The notes below the pieces were generated by a model, which searched no databases, was not told the DNA's origin, and was given only the letters and a program-made list of their open reading frames with translations. The position numbers and the translations under genes are program-made. From Hyphomicrobiales bacterium (GTDB taxonomy: Bacteria > Pseudomonadota > Alphaproteobacteria > Rhizobiales > Aestuariivirgaceae), in assembly GCA_014380505.1 (NCBI GenBank), contig JACMJT010000451.1, forward strand, positions 1 to 7,478: a DNA stretch of 7,478 nucleotides, read 5' to 3'. Numbering within the stretch: position 1 is the stretch's first letter; each line of letters begins with the position of its first letter. Positions 1-6,339 of the stretch are shown here, in pieces.

Positions 1-1460
1 TCAGCCTGAACCTCAAGCCAGATAGTATTTAGTTTATCGGGAGTTAGCTCCCCTTCCTTGCGTGCCGTGTGAACCTTGCGCTCGAACGTGTAAAACGCGA
101 TCTGGCGCACCACCGTGTTGATCATGTCCTCGACCTTGGAGGCCAGCAGGGCTTTACGTTTTTTGGGATCGGTCGTCTCCCTCAGCAGCGCCTGGAAGGT
201 GAGCATCTCGCCGAAGACACTCGCGGTCTCCGCCAGCGTCAGAGGCGTGGACGCCATCAGCGCGCCCTGCCCTTTTGCCAATACCTGATGCACGCCGTGG
301 CCAAGCTCATGGGCGAGCGTCATCACGTCCCGCGTACGGCCGAGATAATTGAGCAGCACGTAAGGATGTGCCGATGGCACCGTCGGGTGGGAAAAGGCGC
401 CGGGCGCTTTTCCGGCGCGTGTTGGCGCATCGATCCAGCGCTTGTCGAAAAACGTCTTGGCGATCGCCGCCATTTCGGGGGCGAATTCGCCATAGGCCTT
501 GAGCACGATTTTTTCGGCATCGGCCCATGGCACCTCGCGCGTGTCTTCGGCGGGAAGCGGCGCATTGCGGTCCCAGTGCATGAGCTTGTCCTTGCCCAGC
601 CACTTCGCTTTCATTTTGTAATAGCGGTGCGAGAGCTGCGGATAGGCCGCGCGCGCCGCTTCGACCAGCGCCGCCACCACTTCGGGCTCCACCCGGTTGG
701 AGAGATGGCGGGCGTCCGCGATATCCTTGAAGCCCCGCCAGCGGTCGGAAATTTCCTTGTCCTTGGCCAGCGTGTTGGTGATGAGGGTAAAGAGTTGCAG
801 GTTTTCCGTGAAAGTTTTGGCGAGCGCGTCCGCTCCCGCCTTGCGCTTGGCCTCGTCCTTGTCCTGCAGCAGGTTGAGCGTGGGTTCGAGTGTGAGCTTT
901 TCGCCGTTCACCTCAAAGCGCATGGCCGCCATTGATTCATCGTAGAGGCGATTGAAGGCGCTGAAACTCGTCAGCGACTTTTCCAGGAACAATTCCTCCA
1001 GCTTGTCGTCGAGCTGATAGGGCCTCTCCATCCGCAGGTTTTCGATCCACGGCCGGTAATGGGCGAGTTCCGGAACTTTCATTGCCGTTTCAAGCGCTTG
1101 ATCTTCGATGCGATTGAGTTCGAGTTCAAAGAACAGAAGCAGCGTCGAAATTTCCGTGAGCTTGGCGTTGACATCGCCATAGAATTTGCCGCGCTTGGGA
1201 TCGGTGGTGTCGCCCACATAATAAAGCTGCGCATAGGAGCCGGTGCGGCCAAGAAGATCGGACAGCGCCTCATAGGTTTTGAGCGCCTCGGCCAGTTGCG
1301 CGCCATTCAGCGAGGCCAATTGCCCGCGATATTTTTCAGCGAAGGCTTTCGCCTCCGCCTCGCCCTGCTTCATGTCGGCGGCAAATGCCGGGGCATCGGG
1401 TGCGGCATAGAGATCGGCGAGGTTCCATTCGGGCAAGGTTCCAAGGGCGTTGGCGGTCAT
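1..1460 (-). CDS. pepF: M3-family oligoendopeptidase F (partial, C-terminus beyond window)
   Basis: This encodes a cytosolic zinc metallopeptidase that trims short oligopeptides. Reading on the minus strand from ATG at 1460 gives 486 residues (start MTANALGTLPEWNLADLY) before the left edge. The family is usually about 600 residues, so roughly the last 110-120 are missing. The zinc motif HELGH is at residues 384-388 (bases 311-297), followed by the third-ligand context LAETAS with E411, the usual M3 spacing. The N-terminal third has the alpha-helical character of the M3 N-terminal domain. No signal peptide is visible, which fits a cytoplasmic enzyme. The start is supported by AGGA 8 bases upstream (AAAGGATACGAC before ATG) and by the family-typical N-terminus. 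It is divergent from the response regulator, with 201 bp between them. The C-terminal His/Tyr transition-state motif cannot be checked because it lies outside the window. Specificity beyond PepF-like is inferred. Confidence 0.95.
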   Translation of the reverse strand, partial: MTANALGTLPEWNLADLYAAPDAPAFAADMKQGEAEAKAFAEKYRGQLASLNGAQLAEALKTYEALSDLLGRTGSYAQLYYVGDTTDPKRGKFYGDVNAKLTEISTLLLFFELELNRIEDQALETAMKVPELAHYRPWIENLRMERPYQLDDKLEELFLEKSLTSFSAFNRLYDESMAAMRFEVNGEKLTLEPTLNLLQDKDEAKRKAGADALAKTFTENLQLFTLITNTLAKDKEISDRWRGFKDIADARHLSNRVEPEVVAALVEAARAAYPQLSHRYYKMKAKWLGKDKLMHWDRNAPLPAEDTREVPWADAEKIVLKAYGEFAPEMAAIAKTFFDKRWIDAPTRAGKAPGAFSHPTVPSAHPYVLLNYLGRTRDVMTLAHELGHGVHQVLAKGQGALMASTPLTLAETASVFGEMLTFQALLRETTDPKKRKALLASKVEDMINTVVRQIAFYTFERKVHTARKEGELTPDKLNTIWLEVQA

Positions 1461-1661
1461 GTCGTATCCTTTAAAATGCAGGACGCTCATATGGCGAAGA
1501 AAAACCCTAACCGCAACGCCCGCGAGAGTGTGCCCAAACGTGTTATCTCATTAATCCCGCCTTTACCGTTCCCTGCCACATTAAGGCGACCAGCGAAAGA
1601 GATCAGCACCGCTCCCGCTCAACCCCATTATTCCGCTTTATTTGAGAGTTGTTAGTCGAGC
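1461..1661. promoter_or_regulatory. Divergent intergenic region between pepF and the response regulator
   Basis: This 201-bp region must hold the start signals for two divergent genes. It is visibly more AT-rich than its flanks. The pepF ribosome site (AAAGGA on the minus strand, 1467-1472) is clear. On the plus strand, TTAA-N7-TTTA at 1551-1565 matches a CtrA-type box at 7 of 8 bases. A weak inverted repeat (CGCCTT at 1558-1563, AAGGCG at 1583-1588) is also present. No strong sigma70 pair and no sigma54 (GG-N10-GC) site was found. The ribosome site for the response regulator is weak. Individual promoter elements are not assigned with confidence. Confidence 0.4.
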
Positions 1662-3167
1662 ATGGCTTCACGCATTTTGATTGTCGAGGATGATCCGGCA
1701 CAGCGCCGCATCCTTGAAGAACTCGTCAAGCGCTTTGGTTTCGAATCCATGGCAGTGGATGGCGGCGCCAAGGGCCTCGAATGCCTTAGGAGCCAGGCCG
1801 GCGGCAGCATCGAGCTTGTGATCCTCGACCTCAACATGCCGGGCATGGATGGGCTGGAGTTCCTTGAAAGATTGCAAGCGATCCGAGGCGATCTGCCGGT
1901 GATCGTGCAAACCGCGCAAGGGTCCATCGAAACCGTGATCAAGGCGATGCGCGCCGGGGCCGACGACTTCGTGGTGAAACCGATTTCACCCGAGCGGCTC
2001 AAGGTATCGATCCAGAACCTTCTCAAGGTGACGGCACTCACCGAGGAAGTGAAACGCCTGAACAAGAAAGTGGGGGGCGCCCTCACATTTGACGATTTGA
2101 TCGCCGCCTCGCCCGCCATGGCCAATGTGCTTCGCCTGGGCCGCCGCGGCGCCCAGTCCAATATTCCGATCCTGATCGAAGGCGAATCCGGCGTCGGCAA
2201 GGAAATGATCGCCCGCGCCATACAGGGCGAAAGCGAACGCCTAGGCAAACCATTCGTCGCGGTGAACTGCGGCGCTATCCCCGAGAACCTCGTCGAGTCG
2301 ATCCTGTTCGGTCACGAGAAAGGCTCCTTCACCGGCGCCACGGGCAAACACCTCGGCAAATTCCAAGAGGCCGATGGCGGCACGCTATTCCTCGATGAGG
2401 TTGCCGAACTGCCCTTCGACATGCAGGTCAAGCTCTTGCGCGCCATTCAGGAAGGCGAGATCGATCCCGTCGGTTCGCGGAAATCCGTCAAGGTCAATAT
2501 CCGCCTTGTTTCCGCCACCAACCGCAACATGATCGAGATGGTGAAAAAGGGGCAGTTCCGCGAGGATCTCTATTACCGCCTCAATGTCTATCCCATCATG
2601 GTGCCGCCGCTGCGCGATCGCAAAGAGGATATCCCGGCACTCGTTGACCACTTCATCACCCGTTTCGCCGCCGAAGAAGGCCGCAAGGTGCGGGGCATCG
2701 ATCCACACGCCTTGGGACTGCTTCGCGGCTATTCCTGGCCGGGCAACGTGCGCCAGCTTGAGAACACGGTATTCCGGGCGATTGTGCTGTGCGAAGGCGA
2801 CAGGCTGGAAATCCAGGACTTTCCCCAGATCGCGGCCCTCGTCGAAGGCTATGAAATCACCATTCCTGCGGCTCCCCTTCAGCCGCCCAAGCCATCCTTA
2901 CCCCAGGGCGCGGCTGCCATCATGGGCGGAACCTCGGTTGCGCCCTCGGCTGGCGCTGCGGTCAGCGACGGCATGGCGCTGGGCATCCCGGTCGTCACCG
3001 GCGGCGGGCACATGCGCAAACTCGAGGAAGTCGAAGCCGACATGATCCGCCTGGCATTGCACCGGTATCGCGGCCAAATGTCGGAAGTCGCTCGCAAATT
3101 GGGAATTGGCCGATCGACGCTCTATCGCAAGATGAAAGATATGGGCCTCGCTGAGGGAACTGGGTGA
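1662..3167 (+). CDS. Sigma54-dependent response regulator, NtrC-type (REC-AAA+-Fis HTH)
   Basis: This is a transcriptional activator that, once phosphorylated, should use ATP to open sigma54-RNA polymerase promoters. Three domains are readable in 501 residues. The receiver (about 3-122) has acidic pocket D10/D11, phospho-acceptor D56 in LDLNMP, T84 and K106. The AAA+ domain (about 145-390) has Walker A GESGVGK at 174-180, the sigma54-contact loop GSFTGA at 221-226, Walker B LFLDE ending D245-E246, FREDLYYRLNV with R300 and R306, and WPGNVRQLEN at 359-368. A Fis-type helix-turn-helix lies near 455-496 (MSEVARKLGIGRSTLYRKM). The contact loop has Ser where GAFTGA is the consensus. A Gly/Ala/Pro-rich linker of about 50 residues (400-450) joins AAA+ to HTH. 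ATG at 1662 fits because the receiver begins immediately (ILIVEDD), although the ribosome site is weak. No kinase gene is in the window and its target genes are unknown. It is not clearly NtrC or NtrX, so no symbol is given. Confidence 0.95.
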   Translation: MASRILIVEDDPAQRRILEELVKRFGFESMAVDGGAKGLECLRSQAGGSIELVILDLNMPGMDGLEFLERLQAIRGDLPVIVQTAQGSIETVIKAMRAGADDFVVKPISPERLKVSIQNLLKVTALTEEVKRLNKKVGGALTFDDLIAASPAMANVLRLGRRGAQSNIPILIEGESGVGKEMIARAIQGESERLGKPFVAVNCGAIPENLVESILFGHEKGSFTGATGKHLGKFQEADGGTLFLDEVAELPFDMQVKLLRAIQEGEIDPVGSRKSVKVNIRLVSATNRNMIEMVKKGQFREDLYYRLNVYPIMVPPLRDRKEDIPALVDHFITRFAAEEGRKVRGIDPHALGLLRGYSWPGNVRQLENTVFRAIVLCEGDRLEIQDFPQIAALVEGYEITIPAAPLQPPKPSLPQGAAAIMGGTSVAPSAGAAVSDGMALGIPVVTGGGHMRKLEEVEADMIRLALHRYRGQMSEVARKLGIGRSTLYRKMKDMGLAEGTG

Positions 3168-3261
3168 CAGCGAGTGTATTTATAGAAGGTAAGGTCCGTT
3201 GCCAGTTGATTTGCCACAATCCAGTGACTAGGTTTTACCTTAACGACAGGAATTGCATTCA
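3168..3261 (+). promoter_or_regulatory. Upstream region of the L,D-transpeptidase gene
   Basis: This is a 94-bp gap with no recognisable terminator. It holds a direct repeat TTGCCA-N6-TTGCCA (3199-3204 and 3211-3216) and distant inverted arms AAGGTAA (3186-3192) and TTACCTT (3235-3241). TTGATT-N17-TAGGTT is a weak sigma70-like pair (TTGATT at 3207-3212). A sigma54 look-alike (GG at 3188, GC at 3201) has the wrong spacing by one base. The ribosome site AGGA at 3248-3251 lies 10 bases before ATG 3262. The regulator and transpeptidase genes may be co-transcribed or have separate promoters; the sequence does not decide. Confidence 0.35.
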
Positions 3262-5181
3262 ATGAAGACGGTTCTGCTGCGTGTGACGGTTGCCGCGATG
3301 ACAACCGCGCTTACGTTTGGCGTGGCGCTCGCCGACCATGAGTCTTACAAGAAAAAGAAGAAGCGGAATTTCTTTGAAAGTCTGTTCTCGCGCAACGATT
3401 TCTCCAGGGATCGTGAAAACTGGGATATCCAGCAAAAGCAGCGCAAACGTTGGGGCCGTTCCGATAACGGCGTGCGCTTCATCTATGGGTCAAGGTCGGA
3501 CAACCCCTGGTACCGGAAGAACCTCCGCAAAGACTTCGACCCCGAACCCGAATTCAAGGGTTTGGGAACTGGCAATTTAACCTATGTGGCGGACAAGCTG
3601 GTGTCCCTAGGCGGAGGAAGCTTTAAGGAGCCTCGCCCGGCGGATGCCGCAGCCGCGGCTATCTTTGACGCGCTTGCCAGCAAGGACCTGGGCATCAGGG
3701 TCGTGCCTGAAATCAAGCTGGCAATCCTCGATCACTACCGCGCCCAGGGCTTCAGTCCCCTGTGGCTGGACGGCGGCAAGGCCTCTGGCCGCGCCCGCTC
3801 GGTTCTAAAGATCCTCGCTTCGGCGGCCGACGAGGGCATGCAGCCCGCCCATTACCGCCCGCCAGCACTTTCGGATTTCGATGCCGTGGACAGCCTGCCC
3901 GCGGACGATTTGGCGGCACTTGCGCGCTTTGAACTGGGCATGACCGCCATGACCCTGAAATATGCCAGGGACGCATCGGGAGGCCAGTTCGACCCCCGCC
4001 GCCTGTCGCGCTACAACGACATTACCCCTGAGCGCGTCGCCCCGGCTGACGCCCTGGGGGTCCTCGCCAAGACCTATTTCCCGGCCAGGTATCTCCAGGG
4101 GCTTCAGCCCCAGCATGGAGCCTATGGCGCCATGAAAACCGCGCTGGCCGAACTCCGCAAGGAGATGGATGACAAGGCCTTCGAGCCGATCGCCAAGGGC
4201 CCCCGGGTGAAGCTCGGCCAGGCCGACCCCCGCATTCCCGCTATTCGCAAGCGCCTTGCCAGCCTGGATGGCGGCAAAACCTCGGACATTACCGACGATC
4301 TGCTTGATTCCGACCTCGCCGAGGCGTTGCAGAAATTCCAGAAGACAGCCAAGCTCAAGGCCACCGGCAGGATCGACAACAGCACGGTCAACGCGCTCAA
4401 CAGCCAGGGCGAGGAGCGCAATTTGACCCGCCTCGCCGACAACATGGAACGGATGCGCTGGCTGCCCAAGAACCTTGGGAACCGCCATGTCTTGGTCAAT
4501 CAGCCGGCCTTCCAGGTCCGGGTGATGGACGGCCAGTCGGAGGTTTGGCGGAGCAAGGTCATCGTCGGAAAGACCGATACCCAGACGTCGTCTTTCCATG
4601 ACGAAATCGAAACGGTGGTGTTCAATCCATCTTGGGGCGTTCCGCCCTCGATCATCGCCAACGAATACCTGCCGAAGCTGTGGAACGATCCATCCTACCT
4701 CGACCGCATCGGTTTCAAGGTCACGACTCAAAGCGGCCGGCAGATCGACTCAAGCGACGTCGACTGGTGGAACTATAGCGGGAAGGTACCGTTCAATATC
4801 CAGCAGCCGCCGGGAGCGGACAATGCGCTGGGCGAACTGAAGTTTCTGTTCCCCAATTCCCACAATATCTACATGCACGACACACCCACCAAAAAGCTGT
4901 TCGCCGAAGACGTGCGGACCTTCAGCCACGGCTGCATCCGGGTTGAAAACCCCCGTGAATTCGCCACCGTCCTGCTCGGCTGGGAGCGCTCGAAAGTCGA
5001 CGCCAACACCGAGGGCAAACAGAGCCAAACGATTGCTCTCGACAGCAAGGTGCCCGTCCACATCACCTATTTCACGGCCTGGCCCGATGCCGACGGCAAG
5101 ATACAATATTACAACGATATCTATGCCCGCGACGCCGCCATGGACAAAGCCATGACCGCGACCCTCCTCGCCCAGCGTTAA
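3262..5181 (+). CDS. YcbB/LdtD-like murein L,D-transpeptidase, secreted
   Basis: The predicted role is a periplasmic enzyme forming 3-3 (mDap-mDap) peptidoglycan cross-links via an active-site cysteine. The 639-residue product has a signal peptide (MKTVLLRVTVAAMTTALTFG, likely cleaved after ALA at 22-24). A strongly basic extension of about 90 residues follows, including five Lys then Arg at 30-35. An L,D-transpeptidase scaffold region lies at about 130-310, a PG_binding_1-like segment at about 314-380 (DSDLAEALQKFQKTAKLKATGRI), and the YkuD catalytic domain at about 408-605. Catalytic residues are visible: YMHDTP with H539, and SHGCIRV with H556, C558 and R560. The length is close to E. coli YcbB (about 615). 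I chose ATG 3262 because AGGA is 10 bases upstream; the in-frame TTG at 3253 sits too near that site. The next gene is a YcbK-like peptidase, the same neighbour as in E. coli. The family call is firm; the exact cross-linking activity is inferred. Confidence 0.95.
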   Translation: MKTVLLRVTVAAMTTALTFGVALADHESYKKKKKRNFFESLFSRNDFSRDRENWDIQQKQRKRWGRSDNGVRFIYGSRSDNPWYRKNLRKDFDPEPEFKGLGTGNLTYVADKLVSLGGGSFKEPRPADAAAAAIFDALASKDLGIRVVPEIKLAILDHYRAQGFSPLWLDGGKASGRARSVLKILASAADEGMQPAHYRPPALSDFDAVDSLPADDLAALARFELGMTAMTLKYARDASGGQFDPRRLSRYNDITPERVAPADALGVLAKTYFPARYLQGLQPQHGAYGAMKTALAELRKEMDDKAFEPIAKGPRVKLGQADPRIPAIRKRLASLDGGKTSDITDDLLDSDLAEALQKFQKTAKLKATGRIDNSTVNALNSQGEERNLTRLADNMERMRWLPKNLGNRHVLVNQPAFQVRVMDGQSEVWRSKVIVGKTDTQTSSFHDEIETVVFNPSWGVPPSIIANEYLPKLWNDPSYLDRIGFKVTTQSGRQIDSSDVDWWNYSGKVPFNIQQPPGADNALGELKFLFPNSHNIYMHDTPTKKLFAEDVRTFSHGCIRVENPREFATVLLGWERSKVDANTEGKQSQTIALDSKVPVHITYFTAWPDADGKIQYYNDIYARDAAMDKAMTATLLAQR

Positions 5182-5190
5182 CTAACGGAA

Positions 5191-5217
5191 GAGTCAAGCG
5201 TTTTTCGTGGTTGACTC
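5191..5217. repeat. Inverted repeat carrying two GANTC sites
   Basis: GAGTCAA at 5191-5197 and TTGACTC at 5211-5217 are perfect 7-bp inverted arms with a 13-base T-containing loop, starting 9 bp after the transpeptidase stop codon. Each arm contains a GANTC sequence (5191-5195 and 5213-5217), the target of the alphaproteobacterial CcrM adenine methylase. The right arm overlaps a TTGACT hexamer that looks like a -35 element. It could be a weak transcript-end hairpin or, more interestingly, a methylation-sensitive promoter element. Confidence 0.5.
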
Positions 5218-5261
5218 AGGTTAAGCCGTTGTTAATGATGCTCTACCAGAATTGCTAAAAT
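5211..5261 (+). promoter_or_regulatory. Predicted promoter region of the YcbK-like gene
   Basis: Two overlapping promoter readings are possible. P1 has TTGACT (5211-5216, 5 of 6 to the -35 consensus), a 17-bp spacer and AATGAT (5234-5239, 4 of 6 to the -10). P2 has a -10-like TAAAAT (5256-5261, 5 of 6) located 18 bp after TTAATG (5232-5237), a poor -35 overlapped by the second half of a CtrA-type box. P2 has the layout typical of CtrA-activated promoters. Either gives a leader well over 100 bases before the proposed start at 5404. Prediction is by eye only. Confidence 0.5.
5221..5235 (+). promoter_or_regulatory. CtrA-type binding box (TTAA-N7-TTAA)
   Basis: TTAA at 5221-5224 and TTAA at 5232-5235 are separated by exactly seven bases, a full match to the consensus of the cell-cycle regulator CtrA. 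It lies in the spacer of P1, where binding would be expected to block RNA polymerase, or over the -35 of P2, where binding would activate. Two GANTC sites lie 4-30 bp upstream. The match and position are seen directly; the binding is inferred. Confidence 0.55.
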
Positions 5262-5266
5262 TAAGG

Positions 5267-5290
5267 GGTTCGGCGGCGGTGGCCGAATCC
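5267..5290 (+). terminator. Hairpin downstream of the transpeptidase gene (weak terminator or leader hairpin)
   Basis: TTCGGC (5269-5274) pairs with GCCGAA (5282-5287) across a 7-base loop. GG (5267-5268) can pair with CC (5289-5290) if T5288 bulges out. The sequence TTGTTT follows directly, giving a modest T-tract. This could end the transpeptidase transcript. If transcription of the next gene starts near 5268, it would instead be a 5'-end hairpin of that mRNA. The T-tract is too short for a firm call. Confidence 0.3.
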
Positions 5291-5364
5291 TTGTTTGCAA
5301 TCCGGAATGGGTGTAAGCGGGCTTTCAAGCCTTGTTGGGACCTGGACGGGGAAGCCAGAAGGGC

Positions 5365-5382
5365 ATCGGGAAATATCCCGAT
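5365..5382 (+). promoter_or_regulatory. Perfect 7-bp inverted repeat in the leader of the YcbK-like gene
   Basis: ATCGGGA (5365-5371) and TCCCGAT (5376-5382) flank a 4-base loop AATA, forming a compact RNA hairpin or an operator-like palindrome. It ends 9 bases before the ribosome-site-like GGGGA (5392-5396), so it could influence translation start. No protein family is assigned to it. Confidence 0.4.
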
Positions 5383-5403
5383 CGTGTGAGTGGGGAACTA
5401 GGT

Positions 5404-6339
5404 TTGGTAAGAGACACCGGACGACATCGGTCATCACTATCCCGTCTCAAAAATGCCCTCGCTTCGTCAGCGATTGCCACGGTTATTGCCTTGGGCGCGT
5501 GGTCGGGGTTTGGATCGCCCGCCATCTCCGGCGGCGAAACGCGGACGCTCTCCCTCCATCATGTCCATACGAAGGAAAGCCTGACCGTCACCTATATGGT
5601 CAACGGCAGATATGTTCCCTCGGCCATGAAGAAGATCAACTACCTCCTGCGCGATTGGCGCCGCGACGAGGTGATCACCATCGATCCCAAGACCATCGAT
5701 CTGGTGTGGGAACTCCATGCCGATCTGGGTTCACATGCGCCCGTCAACATCGTGAGCGGCTACCGCTCGGCCAAAACCAACGGCGCCCTGAAAAAGATGG
5801 GCCGCAACGTGGCCAAGAAGAGCCAGCATATCCAGGGCAAGGCCATCGACATATTTTTCCCCGACGTGCCGACCCTCAAGATGCGCAACAGCGCGCTGGT
5901 CCGCAAGGTGGGCGGTGTGGGCTATTACCGCAGCGGCGGCGGGCAGACCGGCTTCCTCCATGTGGATTCAGGCCGCGTGCGCCATTGGGGACCCGGCATT
6001 GGCGCTCGCGAAATGGCGGGGATCATTCGCGATTACCGCAAGACCGTGGGTGCGAGGCTTAATCGCCAGGACCAGATCCTGCTGGCCGAAACGGAGTCGA
6101 ACGCTCCCTCCCAGCAATTGGCCAAAACCAAGATTCCCGTCGAAGCCGCCTATGAAGAGGACGACGAATTGGCGGAAATGACGGAAGACGCCAGCGAGGC
6201 GCCGAAAGCGCCCGTGCCCAAGGCGGCGGCCAAAAAGCCGGCGGAAACCAAAAAAACCGAAGTCATCGTCGCCGATGCGGGGCCCCGGCCCCGCGCGAAA
6301 CCCATTGCGGTTTTGATGATGGCGGCCATGAACATGTAG
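5404..6339 (+). CDS. YcbK/MepK-like peptidoglycan endopeptidase (DUF882, M15 fold), ended early by in-frame TAG
   Basis: This is a predicted exported zinc peptidase; E. coli YcbK (MepK) cleaves the 3-3 cross-links made by L,D-transpeptidases. I prefer TTG 5404 as start: GGGGA (5392-5396) is 7 bases upstream, and the product opens with an Arg-rich n-region, a hydrophobic stretch (ALASSAIATVIALGAW) and a plausible cut near residue 43. GTG 5386 and TTG 5332 are in-frame alternatives with worse support. The DUF882/M15 domain spans about 46-205. It shows SGYRS with R121, the zinc ligands H142 and D149 in QHIQGKAID, and H186-x-D188 in FLHVDSG. A low-complexity Ala/Pro/Lys/Glu tail (about 240-300) follows. 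The frame stops at TAG 6337-6339 after 311 residues, then remains open to 6831 with similar codon use, so the natural protein is probably longer. The catalytic domain is complete before the stop, so the short form could be active. Confidence 0.85.
   Translation: MVRDTGRHRSSLSRLKNALASSAIATVIALGAWSGFGSPAISGGETRTLSLHHVHTKESLTVTYMVNGRYVPSAMKKINYLLRDWRRDEVITIDPKTIDLVWELHADLGSHAPVNIVSGYRSAKTNGALKKMGRNVAKKSQHIQGKAIDIFFPDVPTLKMRNSALVRKVGGVGYYRSGGGQTGFLHVDSGRVRHWGPGIGAREMAGIIRDYRKTVGARLNRQDQILLAETESNAPSQQLAKTKIPVEAAYEEDDELAEMTEDASEAPKAPVPKAAAKKPAETKKTEVIVADAGPRPRAKPIAVLMMAAMNM

Noticed and set aside
69..935. Plus-strand open frame of 288 codons
   Set aside because: It is antisense to the oligoendopeptidase gene, which has the HELGH motif in its own frame.
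1491..1655. Small plus-strand reading frame of 54 codons (MAKKNPNRNARESV...) ending 6 bp before the response regulator
   Set aside because: It has an AGGA-like site upstream, but no recognisable domain, and it lies in the divergent promoter region. Coding is possible but not supported.
3188..3202. Possible sigma54 promoter upstream of the transpeptidase
   Set aside because: GG and GC are 11 bases apart rather than 10, and the surrounding bases do not match TGGCAC/TTGC well.
3253..3261. TTG at 3253 as the transpeptidase start
   Set aside because: The AGGA at 3248-3251 would be only one base away from it. ATG 3262 has normal spacing and begins a standard signal peptide.
3805..4731. Long minus-strand open frame of 308 codons
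   Set aside because: It lies wholly antisense to the L,D-transpeptidase, shows no family motif, and is the expected mirror of GC-rich coding.
5295..6062. Plus-strand open frame of 255 codons overlapping the YcbK-like gene
   Set aside because: It is rich in Arg and Pro with no motif, whereas the overlapping frame has the signal peptide and zinc ligands.
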